A stretch of 64,000 nucleotides of DNA from Sciurus carolinensis (taxonomy: Eukaryota; Chordata; Mammalia; Rodentia; Sciuridae), in contig NC_062214.1 of NCBI RefSeq assembly GCF_902686445.1, positions 45,331,454 through 45,395,453 on the forward strand. Direction: 5' to 3'. The first letter of the stretch is position 1. The number at the start of each line of letters is the position of its first letter. A program made the position numbers and the translations under genes. Positions 46,213 to 57,295 of the stretch are shown in pieces. The notes beneath the pieces were generated by a model that made no database searches, was not told where the DNA came from, and was given only the letters and a program-made list of their open reading frames with translations.

Positions 46213-46319
46213 AAAAATATGAAATGCTTCATGAATTTTTGTGTCATCCTTGCACAGGAGCCATGCTAATCTTCTCTGTATCATTTCAATTTTAGTATAT
46301 GTGCTGTTGAAGCGAGCAC
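46213..46319 (-). pseudogene. RNU6: U6 snRNA pseudogene fused to L1
   Basis: The complement of U6 over its whole 107 bases: 'gtgctcgcttcaacagcaca' at the 5' end, 'agagaagattagcatggc', 'caaggatgacac' and the terminal 'atatttttaa'. About ten substitutions are visible, mostly C-to-T or G-to-A, consistent with decay of a once-methylated copy. The 5' end is exact, and the 3' T-run joins L1 sequence directly. It lacks the upstream promoter that a real U6 gene needs. Confidence 0.93.
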
Positions 46320-49300
46320 AAGAAATTATCTTGATAGGTAAGAGCAAAATGATGTTTTAAGGAGTTCTTGTTGTTACTAAACAGAGAATTAGAATATTGA
46401 AGCTTAATCCTTAGGGAAAAAACCTTGAATACTGACTGTATTTATTATAGTCAACTGAATCATATACATAAACTTCTGGAGATTTACCTTCCCCAAATCT
46501 TTTACAACTTACTTAAACATTCTGGAACTAGTTTAATTTCCATACTAAAATATGTTTCCATACCTATAACTCATGTGCATTTCTCTTAATCAGTTACTGA
46601 CTCTTAAATTTTCATTCTGAGACAATCCTATGAAATTTCTGAAATTAGACAAATTACTCCTTTTTGATAAGATGGGATACTTTACTCTTTTTACAGCACT
46701 TTAACTGAAATACAGTTGAAACTTTTTGTACTCTTTGCATTTAATTATCCACTAGAATATTAACTCTTAGTAACCTTACTTTTAGTGAAGATCTAGAAAC
46801 CAAACTTAAACCCTTTTTTTAGTTATCAAATTTGTAAAAACACATTTAATAGACTCAAATTTATATTACTTTATGGAATTCAATAAATCAAGAGTACTTG
46901 AATTTATATTTAGCAGTTGATGTTAGTAGTTTAACTTTTTAAACTAATCAGATGTCTCCTTTAGCAAACACATTTATGAAGATTAACCCCATTTATGTTA
47001 AATCTAATTTACCCACTTTTAACTGTTAACTTTAAGCTACCCATGAAAACCAACATATCAGACAAGTGTAGTTAACAGTATAAGCCATCTTTTCCCTGCT
47101 GAAGAAAAATACTAGAAGCAATGGACAGTACACTTTAAATATTTTATAGAAACCAACACTCTATCGATTGCCTGACCACCTAGAAAAATGTGTGGGTTAG
47201 TAATTTTAAAGATGTCTTTACTCTTATCTGTTTAACCAATTTAAATTGAACTTTTTCTTAAAGGTTTAAGTCATGTGAACTAAAAGGCATTTGGATCCTT
47301 TCCTTTTTCTTTTTTCTTTATTTTAATTTGTGAGTGCTTATTTGTCTATATGCCAAGTTTGGTGCCATGTAAATAATATACAGAGACACATATAGACACA
47401 CATACAATACGCAGGTATGCACAAGTATACATAAAAACCAACAGGAAACAAGGATTTTTGAGCTTTTCCTTTAGTAATTGACCTCTGAATAAAGATAGTG
47501 GTAGGAGGAACAGTGCAAAAAACCCTCTGCAGGTAAATAAAGCAATACTGTTCAAGACAAAATATATTAATTTAGGTGTACAGTATTCAAATGTAAAAGT
47601 CACCATGAAACCATGAGCTAAAAAAAAAAACCCAGAAATTAAAAAATATATGGGAACTCTAAAAAAATATCACATGGCCATAATTAGTCACGTGGTTTAC
47701 ATTTTGATTGGCATGAGGCAGCTAAAGAGTAGGGAAAGCTGCCATTTTGAGCATAGGAGTCAAAAACTCATATATAGAGACCTTTTGACTATTTTTTTCT
47801 TCTCCCTTTTGTAAAATCTATCTCTTTAGGAGTGGTGTTAGAGTTTGTTTCCTTATGAGACCATTCTTTTATTCCCTCAGCTGGTAATCAGACCAGGTTT
47901 GGATGCAGAAAATTGCTGACCTAACTGTGATTAGGTCATCCCTGGTATATTACTTTTGAGGATGAGTCTCCTCTCTGAACAAGAAAAATGAATGAAAGAG
48001 AACATGACATGGGCACCTGCACCAAGGAAACTGTCTCTTTGGATAGGGGACATCTCCCCAGTCTTGGAGATTCTAGTGGTCAGCAGTTGCTGCCCCTTCT
48101 TCGATGACCTCTGGACTTAATTGCTGCCTTACCAGCATGGTCATAACTTCTCTCCTCCTTCCTGGGTGACTATGAAGAGGGTGCAAGTCTCAGGAATATC
48201 CACCTTCACCATGTGACTTGTTACTCTGGGAGAACATGAAACCCTTAGATGCCTTACTTGTAATAAATCCTGGTCTGTCTGTGCCAGGCCTATCATTAGT
48301 ACCTAAACTTTGGTGGTGGGGAGACCTTACTCCGAGTGAAGGATAATAACTTCTTGATAACTATTTAGTTTAAGGGAGGACATTTGCTAACTAGTTGTAC
48401 CTTTAACACTTGTCTTAAAACTTGTTCCCTTTGTCCTTTTGGGTCCTTATAGTCACACCAATGATTTCATATTATACTCCTCAATTTGAAGTGGGAGGCA
48501 AGCCTGCTAATGCTCTGGGTGGTATCCCCACTAGAAAAAATAAATAATTTGGCTTCCTGAAATAGGAGAGATGAGAGGTAGATTACTCTAAGTGAAACAG
48601 AACTTTTGGTCTTTTTCAGTTGAGAGAAGTACAGAAGAAAAGGTGTCTTGTGACAGTATTGAGAAGGCAGTCTAATTTTAAAGCTAGGGGAGCTCTGTCT
48701 TAGGAATCTCTCATAGTAGGCTCCTGTATAAGAGGTGGACATCAGGGACAGACTCTTGGGGTAGAAGCATTTCTGAAGAGGAAAAGACTGCTCAGCTTAT
48801 ACTCTGGAGATTAGTGGGTTACCTCTTTCCCAAATACTTCAGAGCAGACTAAGATTTCATCTCAGGATTCAAGATTCATTGGGTGAGGGTGTCCTTCACC
48901 ACTGGGCCAACTCAATCAGAACCAGAGAGACAGATAATGGTCAATATTTGGTATCCCTGAGGACGTCAGGGTCAGATTCAGGACATGAGACCTTCATGCA
49001 GCACTGGAGAGTGGCCCAGCCAGCTGCCTTCAGCTGTCTCAAGTCTTCCTCTGTCACATATAACAACTTTTCCCACAGAAATGAAATCAAAGCAAGTCAG
49101 GACCAATGTTCCCAACACCAGTGTGAAGGGGGATCGGACCCACCTGCCCAGCAAGTCTGTCACCTAAGTCTTCAGACTGGCAGCAATACTAGTTATGTTT
49201 TACTGGTTGAGAGGCACCTGGTGCTTAAAGACAGGTTTCCACTAAGAAAGAGCACAGAGAAGAGAAATGAGAACTCCCTTTTCCATATTACTCACACTTC

Positions 49301-50249
49301 CATCGATGTCAGGTGGATCCCTGTAAATTTAACAAGGAGAGTAGGTGGGTGGGTTCTGTCTTGGGAATTTGAGGAATGAAATAACTTGGACAAAAGGGTC
49401 AGATGGAGCCCAGTAACAGGGTTTAGAATAAAAGAAAGAAAGCAGAGTTCCCAAAGAGGGAAGGGTTCCAAGAGAGGAATGCTTTGAGGGTTTTTTCATT
49501 GGGAAGAGGAATGTAAAAAGTCAAGCAGTTTTGGCAGAGAGAAGTCCTGGACATGGGGAACCTTGGATCCTTTGCCATTGTGGTGGAGTAAGTTTTCAAG
49601 ATCTCTGAGAATCTGGAAGTCAAAGGTGCCATTTTGGGGTCAGCGACTGTCATTGCCCAGCTTGTATTGGTACCAGGAATTATTTCAGAACACCAGTCTT
49701 TCAGGTATGACTGTGGCTTGGAGACCCAGGCTCTGGGTATGTTTGGGAAGGTACCTCATGGGGATGTCTCATGGAGGCTTTGATGTGGCCTGGCCCATAT
49801 TGGACAAGATGGATTGAGGAGGGCCCCCATGGGCTCCAGCAAAGATAAAAGCCAAATTTGGGTTTCTCTGAGGTCCTTCCAGGAATAACTGATGAAATGA
49901 CAGGCAATCAGTGGGCATCCCCAAAGAAAGCAAGTCATTGCCACCCATTGGTGGTGGGAGTTTCTCTTTCCCACTTTCTGGGATTTGTCAGAGAAACAAA
50001 AGAACAGTATCCAGGGAGAGAGAAACCATGGCAGGGATTCCAGGAATCCAGGAGTCAGAGGGGGTCATTCACCCAACAGGTGATTGCTGGTGGTGAATGT
50101 GAAGTCCATCAATGTAAGGACTGTGAGTGGTCCTCACTAGAATCACCAGAGGGAGAGGTGGTATAAAGAGAGAAAGAAAGAAATAGAGACTGGATGGAGG
50201 TCAAGGGAAGGCTCAGAGGAGCTCCCGTTGTGGGAACCTCAAACCCTGG
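46320..50249 (-). other. Retroviral leader and gag region, decayed
   Basis: Between the primer site and the U6/L1 insertion I see only short open frames (up to about 90 residues on the minus strand) and none with a recognisable domain. Part of it (46.4-47.8 kb) is much more AT-rich than the rest and could contain unrelated inserts. Confidence 0.4.
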
Positions 50250-50267
50250 TCCCAGGTTTCAGCACCA
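50250..50267 (-). other. Primer binding site, tRNA-Phe type
   Basis: On the minus strand TGGTGCTGAAACCTGGGA follows the 5' LTR by a few bases. It differs from the complement of the tRNA-Phe 3' end at two positions, both C-to-T changes at former CpG sites. Confidence 0.8.
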
Positions 50268-50268
50268 T

Positions 50269-50642
50269 TATTTAAGGAAAGAAGCAAAAGAAGGAAATAA
50301 AGAGAGGGGAGGCAGCTCAACAGTAACACAGGCTTATTCAGAACAAATCTGTGGAAGGGGCCCAGTGGAGACTGAGACTTGTCTTTCACTTACAGCCTGG
50401 GGTTTATATAGGGGAATGAGGGTGGGGAGGATTAGGCCATTGCTAGGGGGTTGTCAGGGCTTCACCCTCATAAGGAACTGGGTGTTTTCAGGATTTCATT
50501 CCGAGATAACAGTTTCCTTTCTTGTGATGTTGGGTGTTCGGAGTTTCTTTGCATGATGATGGAGTACTGTCTGGGGTTTTTTCAGACTGAGTCAGAGCAT
50601 ATGTTTCAAAATGGTGTTGCCTGTGTCAAGTTCTATCTAACA
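50269..50642 (-). repeat. Retroviral 5' LTR
   Basis: On the minus strand it starts TGTTAGATAGAACTTGACAC, with a TATA box (complement of TATATAAAC at 50402-50410). The polyadenylation signal is degraded to AATAAG. The U5 end is blurred at 50269-50280. Confidence 0.85.
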
Positions 50643-50647
50643 TGAGC
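50643..50647 (+). repeat. Provirus target duplication, right copy
   Basis: TGAGC, as at 43147-43151. A 5-bp match alone could be chance, but it lies exactly at both LTR edges. Confidence 0.8.
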
Positions 50648-50700
50648 CAAATAAATGTTTTCTCCTCTGTACTGTTCCTGTCATGTCTTTTGGCCACAGC
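50643..50700 (+). repeat. MaLR-type LTR, 3' end after the provirus
   Basis: 'gagccaaataaatgttttct' (polyadenylation signal) and 'tcatgtcttttggccacag' continue the LTR cut at 43151. Confidence 0.8.
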
Positions 50701-50760
50701 AACAACAATAACAAAAACAAAAAACAAAAATAAAAACATAAAAAAACCCCTAAAACAAAA
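50698..50760 (+). repeat. A-rich low-complexity sequence
   Basis: AAC/AAAC/AAAT-type degenerate A-rich run. Confidence 0.8.
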
Positions 50761-51150
50761 CTCTGACTAAAGCAGGTCTTTTCTTATTTTGCTATTTTGT
50801 TTCAATTGCACATTTTATTTTGGTTACCTCAGAGTTAGGTTGCCAAAAAATATTTCCAAAATGCCAAAATGTTCTTGTTTCCCATCCCTAATTTTCTGGG
50901 CCATTTTTTCTTCAACACCTTCCTCTTTCTTAGAATAAACAAGTCTTAGCCTCATTGACAATTGGTGCACCAGGGAAGCAAACACACCAGTTTCGTGTGT
51001 CATGAATTTCTTTTCTTTTACTTCTAGATTCAGGAGTGGGGAACAAAGTCTATATTTCGGAATCCCTGATCAAATGGAAGCTAATGATGAATTATTGTTT
51101 TTACCCAAATATCTTGTTTGGCCTGTGCTTGTGAAGCTCCATGTTTTATT
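50761..51150. other. No feature recognised
   Basis: No supported gene or named repeat. Confidence 0.4.
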
Positions 51151-51154
51151 CCAT

Positions 51155-51322
51155 AGAGCAGAATTTCTTGATTTGGGCACTATTTACTTTTTGAGCCAGA
51201 TAATTCTGTGTTGTGATAGCTGTCTTGGGTAATGTTGGATGGTTACCAGCATCCCTGGCTTCTCTTCACTAGATGCTAATAGCTTTCCCTCAACTTCAGT
51301 TATGACCTGAATGTTCACATTG
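51155..51322 (-). mobile_element. MER20-type hAT MITE, cut by an LTR
   Basis: 'gggcactatttactttttga', 'gccagataattctgtgttgt' and 'ccagcatccctggcttctct' are the complement of MER20. The element is cut off at 51330 by the following LTR. Confidence 0.7.
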
Positions 51323-51329
51323 CCAAAAG

Positions 51330-51701
51330 TGTTAGTCAGCTTTCTGTTACTGTAACAAACACCAGAGACAATCAACTCATAAATAGGAAAGGTATATTTG
51401 GGCTCACAGTTTTGGAGGAGGTCCATTGGCCCCTTTGTTTGGTGCCTGTGGTGAGGTGGCCCATAGTGGTGGGATGCACATGGTTGAGGAAACCTGTTTG
51501 CCTCATGGCTGATGCAAAAGAGAAAGAGGAAGAGGCTGGGGTCCTACAATATCCTTTGTAGGCACATCTCCAATGACATATAACCTTGCACTGGGTCCTA
51601 TTTACTTAAAAGTTCCACTACCTCCTGATATCACACAAGCTGGGGACTAAGACTTATAACACATAGGCTTTTGGGGGGCATTCTAGATCTGAACTACAGC
51701 A
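51330..51701 (-). repeat. MaLR/MST-like solo LTR, antisense
   Basis: Minus strand: 'TGCTGTAGTTCAGATCTAGA', 'gccccccaaaagcctatgtg', 'gatatcaggaggtagtggaa'; it ends in the complement of TGTTAGTCAGCTTTCTGTTAC. Confidence 0.85.
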
Positions 51702-52200
51702 TTTGGCATCTGCTGTTTGTCAGAATCATTTTTATTTGAGAACAACTCATACAGAGATAAACCATTTCAAAAAGATGAACCAAAATCATGGCAAATTCTC
51801 CCCTTTCCTCTGTCCATGGTAACTTTGTTTAACTCTTTTTGTAGAAGGTCAAGCAGCTCTGATTGCTCTGTCTTTTTTATTTTTTATTTTTGCTAAGGAA
51901 ACATGTCTCCTTTCTTCCCTAGAGCCATGGACACTAGTGGCTTTACTCAATATATTGATCAGCTGATAAGTCATTTCAGTCCCCTGGGAGTGGCTGAGAG
52001 GGGAAGTCAGATCCACCTAATGGGAGGTGATCTCATTCTTTATAGGACAGAAATTGAAGCAATGAGAAGAGGTTGCTGAACACTAACTGAGAGGCTCTGA
52101 CAAGAAAGCAGTTACAAATTTAGTGTCATGGGATCATGGTGCCAAGTCGTACTCCAACATCTTAATGACATCTCAATGATCCAGAAGCGCCACAGAAAAG
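51702..52200. other. No feature recognised
   Basis: No supported gene. The first bases could be the end of the interrupted MER20. Confidence 0.35.
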
Positions 52201-52204
52201 ACTA

Positions 52205-52372
52205 GTGATTAGGACCAGGCTTGGGTTCTCCTCTGCCATTGGCCAGCAGTGTGACTTTGAGCAAGTTACTTTACCTCTCTAAATCTCAATTTCTTCATCC
52301 ACAAAATGACAAGTTGCTGTGAAGATTAAATGAGATAAGTATATAAAGAGTGCCTAGCCCTTAGTTCCTGGA
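52205..52372 (+). repeat. MIR SINE
   Basis: 'ccagcagtgtgactttgagc', 'aagttactttacctctctaa', 'caatttcttcatccacaaaa' and 'gaagattaaatgagataagt' follow the MIR core and 3' part closely. Confidence 0.88.
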
Positions 52373-52440
52373 ATTTGTCTACAGAGGGTTGATTTATATT
52401 TGATTGGTGCTGTCTTACATTTTTATCAGCTATGTCTTAG

Positions 52441-52466
52441 CAAAAAAAAAAAAAAAAAAAAAAAAT
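52441..52466 (+). repeat. Poly(A) run
   Basis: A 25-base A-run without a recognisable retroelement body. Confidence 0.9.
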
Positions 52467-52911
52467 TCTACCTGTATCAATAAAATAATTTATCACATTA
52501 AATCATTTAAATACTTGAATTCCAATTTCTGTCCACAAAAGCTGGCAGATGATTGAACTCACTACACCCTGTGTTTGATTGTCAGCATTGCCTGGGCTGC
52601 CATGGGATGGGGAGATAGGAGGGGTGCAAGGCAGGGATGGCAGGAATGGGCCTTCAGCCAGGTGACGGTGAAACACTCAAAGGAGCTGGGATTTTTATAC
52701 ATCAATGTTACTGAAGAAAACTGTTTCTCTTGCACCTTTTCCTCAAATGTAATTAAGCTTCACAAGAAAGAATGGGATTCTTAGATCTAAAAGTCAGATG
52801 GCATTGAATTTTGTTCTGCAAAGAGTAGGAAAGAATTACCACAACTCACTCACCCCCCCCTACTTTCATAGGCCATATTTCTGGATGTTGGATGTTATGG
52901 TTGCTATGGTT
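52467..52911. other. No feature recognised
   Basis: No supported gene or named repeat; a short C-run lies near 52853. Confidence 0.4.
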
Positions 52912-53247
52912 TGGATCTTAAATGTCCCCCAAAGGCCTATGTGTTGAAAGCTTAGTCCCCAGCTGTGTTGCTATTGGGAGGTAGTGGGGCCTAGTGGAAG
53001 AAAATAAGGTAAATGGGGGCATGTCCGTGAAGGGGATATTTGGACCCCAGTCTCTCCTCTCTCTCTTAGCTTCCCAGTGGCCATGAGGTGAGCAGTTTCC
53101 TCTTCCACACACTCCCATAGGTGCTAAGCAACATGGCCAAACAGTCATGGACTAATACCTCTAAAACTATGAGCCAAAATAAACCTTTCCTTCTTATATA
53201 TTGTTTATCTCAGGTATTTCGTCACAGTGATGAAAAACTGACTAACA
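52912..53247 (+). repeat. MaLR/MST-like solo LTR
   Basis: TGCTATGGTTTGGATCTTAA, 'tgtcccccaaaggcctatgt', 'gttgctattgggaggtagtg', 'ccagtggccatgaggtgagc' and 'gagccaaaataaacctttcc', ending CTGACTAACA. Same subfamily as the antisense copies at 10.5, 15.0, 19.9 and 51.3 kb. Confidence 0.88.
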
Positions 53248-53604
53248 CATGAGACTGTTTATCTTTTCCATCGCAAACACTAAATGTGTTGGCCCCAGCT
53301 CTGTCACTCCACCCATTTGTAGGCTACTGCTATATATTGGGATTTAAAGAAATAGGAAACATTCTCAGACACATTGTAATCTTTCTGCCCTCTGGGTTCC
53401 CCCTTCGGTTCCCTCCTACTTCCCATGATTCACCTGGATCTTGGGACAAAGCAATGTTTGTGAAAGAACATGTTGTCCTGAGAGGGAGAAGCCTCATCCA
53501 CAGGTCTATGGTTCCTGAGGTCTGGAACAAACTCTCTGGCTGTGGAACTTCTGTCACCCTGAATTCATTTTGGCAAGTATTTAGTTATTAAAATTGCGTT
53601 GTGT

Positions 53605-53855
53605 TAAGAAAGTAAGCTCTGGAGGCAATCTGCTTGGATGTAAACCCTAGCTTCAGCCATTTCCTCACACAAAGTATTCTTCTTTGACCTTAGTTTCCTT
53701 ATCTGTTGAGTGGGGCATGATAATAATGATATTGGTGGTAGTGGCAGCCCCCAAAGTTGTCATGAAGAGTAAACAAGCTGCTGGAAAATTCACAAAAAAA
53801 CACATAAAGCAATGTCTGCAATAGATGAAGCATTTAATAGATGTGACAGGATGGT
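53605..53855 (+). repeat. MIR SINE, diverged
   Basis: 'taagctctggaggcaatctg', 'aaccctagcttcagccattt', 'tgaccttagtttccttatct', 'gataataatgatattgg' and 'aagcaatgtctgcaatagat' follow the MIR order. Confidence 0.75.
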
Positions 53856-53969
53856 TATTAAATCCTGATATCTTCCTGAAGGAGATACATGACTATGTTT
53901 GGACAGGGCAGGTGGAGGTACCTCTTGTGGAATAAGTATTAGGATGGCCATGGAATTTGGTTACAGCCA

Positions 53970-54190
53970 GAGTTGGCTAGAGAGGATTTCTCAGTTCCAA
54001 CACTGTTGACATTTTGGGACCACACCATCCTTGGTTGTGGGACTGTTCTGTGAATTCTAGCTCAGTTATCATCATCTCTGGCCTCTGCCTACTAGGTGCC
54101 AATAGGTGTGAAATCTCAAACAACATACCAAATATGGCTGTATGTCCTCTGGGGGATAAAATCTTCCCCAGATGAGAATCACACTGGTCT
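53970..54190 (-). mobile_element. MER20-type hAT MITE, complete
   Basis: Complement of MER20: 'cactgttgacattttgggac', 'gtgggactgttctgtgaatt', 'tctctggcctctgcctacta', 'atgtcctctgggggataaaa' and 'cagatgagaatcacactg' at the terminal inverted repeat. Confidence 0.78.
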
Positions 54191-54814
54191 AGAGGGAACT
54201 CATAACACCAATGAAGTAGATCAAACAAGAAAACCTAGAGCTGTGACATGAACTTGGCTTTTCCTAGAGTCATATAACTAAAGCAGAGATGATACCAAAC
54301 AAATGAGACGGTTTCCTCTCTATTTTGTTGGCAGCCCAAGCTCAATATGTTTATTTGGGAAAACATGCATGTTCTGGATAAACAGGTCTAAAAAGAGAAA
54401 ATGCTTGAACAAAAGGGAAACATCTTAAGTAGAAACATTTGTGTGGCATGTGACTGAGGCTTTTTAAGATTGCTGAAGCTGTCACCTCTAGGTCTCTGTG
54501 AGCTTGTGACCCTGAAGTGGCTCTTAGTGATGTTATAGAGAGTTGATGTCACCTGTGGCTTTCCCTGTGTCTCCTGTTCTCCCAGCCAAGACATGCTTCA
54601 TATCTCATGTATTCTTTACTTTCTTCCAGAACAATTCCCACCAGGCTTCTGGAGGAAACAATGCTTTGGGGGAATTTTAGAATGCTGGAAACTACCTTAA
54701 AAAAAAAAGACTGGGAAAATGGAAATGACCACCCTGTCCTCCTTTTAAGATGGGCCATATCAAGCAGCACATTAACCCTTTCTCTCTTTGGAACATTTAA
54801 CAGTGATTTTTAGA
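54191..54814. other. No feature recognised
   Basis: No supported gene or named repeat. Confidence 0.4.
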
Positions 54815-54966
54815 GCAGATCTTCTCAGATTTTGATCACCGGGGATCTTGTTAAAGTACAGATTCTGATTTAGTAGAACAGGAAAGAACCCAGGATTATA
54901 CATTTCTAACCAGCTCCTGGTGATGCCAACATCCTGGCTTACTGAACACTGAGAAAATCACTGAGC
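54815..54966 (+). mobile_element. MER5-type hAT MITE
   Basis: 'atcaccggggatcttgttaa', 'agtacagattctgatttagt' and 'atttctaaccagctcctggt', ending 'gaaaatcactgag', follow the MER5A consensus order. Confidence 0.65.
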
Positions 54967-56320
54967 CAGTGGCAATACCACAGACTGTCCTCTGCTTCAG
55001 TGCCTGAGACTGAGAATTTTCACCAATAGTTTAGAAGCAGTGAAAAGGCATTTTTTATTCCTGGAAAAAGAAATTGCTGGGATGGGCATTTGTTTACAAC
55101 ATACAGGCATCTCCCCTTGCTCTCCTCCAGGATATGTTGAGGCAGAATGGAATGTGGTTATTCCTGCAGGAGTTTCATTTAACCAATGGCTTTATTTTCA
55201 GAGATTTCCTGTATTTCTAAGTGAGCATCAGAGCACAAAATTCTTCCAAGATGGCAGAGGCAGAGGGGATGGGGAGCGAGTCTGGGAGGAAGGGGAGAGA
55301 AAGAGGGCCTCCCCTAGCAATGGGTTGAGCCCCTGAATCAGTCCTGGCACATGGGCCTGTGCCAGTGCTAGTGGCATCCACCCTGTGTGTGGTACATGGG
55401 GCTGTTTGGAAATCTCCATGAATGGTCCTTGGGAGATGAGCAGCATAAGATACTGCTGTAAACTACACTGGTTTCCCAAAGGATTTTGCAAGTGCTAACA
55501 AAAGTAGCCTAGGATAACCTGAGCCCTGTGGGTCCTTTTTGAACAAGGAGATTATGGCTAGGCTTCACCACAGCCTAAGCGTGCAATACAACAAGGCCAT
55601 TGTATGGCTTGGGCATTCATATTGAAAATAAAATATTAGCTGGGTGGTCTGGGATAATGAAGGCATTTATGACTCCAGCTAAGGATATGTGTGTCGGACG
55701 GATCCACAGATTACCCTTACAGAGTCTGGACTCATGCAAGTTCCAGAGGGGTGAGGCTGCTGGGTAAAGAGGGAGGATGAAAGGCTCAATGATCAAAGCG
55801 ACTCAGGGGACTAAAGAGCTGTTTATCTGTGACCTAGGAACACAATAGAATGGAGAATACAATTTCATTGAGAGTTGGGACTGGTTTCCAAGAGCATCCT
55901 TAACATTTCTGAACTTCGGAGAAAACAGTTGCAATCCATCACTCAGAGAGGAAAAACACAACACCAGAAAAACACTGGGGTTGTGCAAGGTTTGGGAAAC
56001 TCTGTGATCCGGTGACTCAAATACAGGTCCAGAGCAGGGATCTGGGAGGAAAAACTGCCAGCTTGGCCATGACTTGGTAGGTAACCTTGGAGTGATCACA
56101 TAACCCCTGGTTCTCCTCATCTGCCGAGGACTGAGTCTATCAGGAGGTTATAATCTGCAGGACCTGAATTAGGCTCAGTGGATCTCAGCTGGACTTATAT
56201 CCACAGTCATAGGGAATCTCAGCCTCTTTCTGTAATTGAACCAACAGGATCCAGCTGCCACTTTCCTGTTGGCCCTATTCTCTCTCCATAGTTCTGCTAC
56301 ATTAGTCCTATAGCACTAAT
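54967..56320. other. No feature recognised
   Basis: About 1.35 kb without a supported gene or named repeat. The open frames (up to 105 residues) lack known domains. Confidence 0.4.
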
Positions 56321-56324
56321 ATGG

Positions 56325-56371
56325 TATATTAGGATTCAGAGAGACACAGCCAAAAGAAGATAGAGATAGAC

Positions 56372-56407
<36 letters not shown>

Positions 56408-56935
56408 TATATATATAATAAATACTATATATATTATATATATAATAAATACTATATATATATATAGTATTTATTAGAGAAATTAACTCACATGATAATG
56501 GAAGTTAAGAAGCCCCATGACAAGCCATCTGCAAGCTAAAGACTGCAAGATACAGTCAAGTCCAAGTCCAAGTCTGAAAGCCTCAGAATCAGGAAATTCC
56601 ATGATTAATTCTCAAATTCAAGTCAAAAGGATTGAGATCTCAGGAGTCACTGATGTAGGTCCTGGAGTTCAGGGGCTGGAGAGTTTGAAGTTCTGATGAC
56701 CAAGGGCCAGAAAACAATACAGAAAAATATTCTTTCTCTTTTTGTTCTATCCAGGCTCCCAGCAGATTGGCTGGTGCCTGCCCACATTGAGGGCAGACCT
56801 TCCCCACACTGTCCACTCATTCACGTGCCAGTTTCTGAGAACAACCTCACAGACACACCCAGAAATAATGCTTTGCTAGTTCTCTAGATATTCCTTAATC
56901 AAATTGAGTTGATACCTAAAATTAACCAGTCCTTG
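56325..56935 (-). repeat. MLT2-type ERVL LTR, antisense
   Basis: The complement of MLT2: 'ttaggattcagagagacaca', a (TA)n run at the usual 'tctctatatata' position, 'ccatgattaattctcaaatt', 'ttgttctatccaggctccca', 'gcctgcccacattgagggca', 'acacacccagaaataatgct' and 'taaaattaaccagtc'. The 63-residue frame 56696-56887 is a chance frame. Confidence 0.8.
56378..56468 (+). repeat. (TA)n microsatellite with palindrome
   Basis: An expanded TA repeat inside the MLT2 LTR. Its right half forms a perfect 34-bp palindrome at 56443-56476. Confidence 0.9.
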
Positions 56936-57295
56936 TTGCCTCTAGCATGACTCTTTAAAAAGAGGGCCTGGACTCCATCTTATGAGGGGCTGGATTCAGG
57001 AGAAGGGTTGGTAGATCTCTGGAACTGTTTTGGTTTGGGTTCTGAGTAGCAGATCTGAGGAAAATATTTAAGCATAAAGAGTTTATCCAGGAACTACCAA
57101 TTGGGAAGTGGAGAAGTGAGATAAGGAAGGGGAGGCAGCCAACACAGAGTGTTAATGAAAAGCCTACCATTTTGGGAAAGCAGGATGACATCCCCTGGGA
57201 ACTCGCCTAGGATTATTCCATCCAACTGGCAAAGAAATGGAAATTTTGTGGGGACGGGGTGAGTGACATGTGAGCCACTTTCCTCCTTTAATAAA
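56936..57295. other. No feature recognised
   Basis: No supported gene; 57040-57180 looks LTR-like but is not classified. Confidence 0.3.

Larger units (their letters stand above)
43152..50642 (-). mobile_element. Endogenous retrovirus, decayed provirus, minus strand
   Basis: Two direct LTRs (391 and about 374 bp) bound about 6.7 kb of internal sequence, with a 5-bp target duplication TGAGC. Orientation is minus: the LTRs read TGTTAG...TTTACA on that strand, with a TATA box, polyadenylation signal, primer site and purine tract in the right places. No long gag, pol or env frame survives. The one legible coding relic is a nucleocapsid zinc knuckle at 45458-45502. Only about 1.9 kb separates it from the 3' LTR, so pol and env appear largely deleted. 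A U6/L1 retrocopy interrupts the gag region. The LTRs differ clearly from each other, implying an old insertion. Class is uncertain: the knuckle looks gammaretroviral, while a tRNA-Phe primer is shared with IAP and HERV-F. Confidence 0.85.

Noticed and set aside
46213..46319. Functional U6 snRNA gene
   Set aside because: About ten substitutions, no upstream TATA/PSE promoter, and a direct fusion to L1 show it is a retrocopy.
48879..49379. 166-residue plus-strand frame
   Set aside because: It runs antisense through the decayed provirus. No recognisable domain on this strand, no conservation evidence available, and composition is ordinary.
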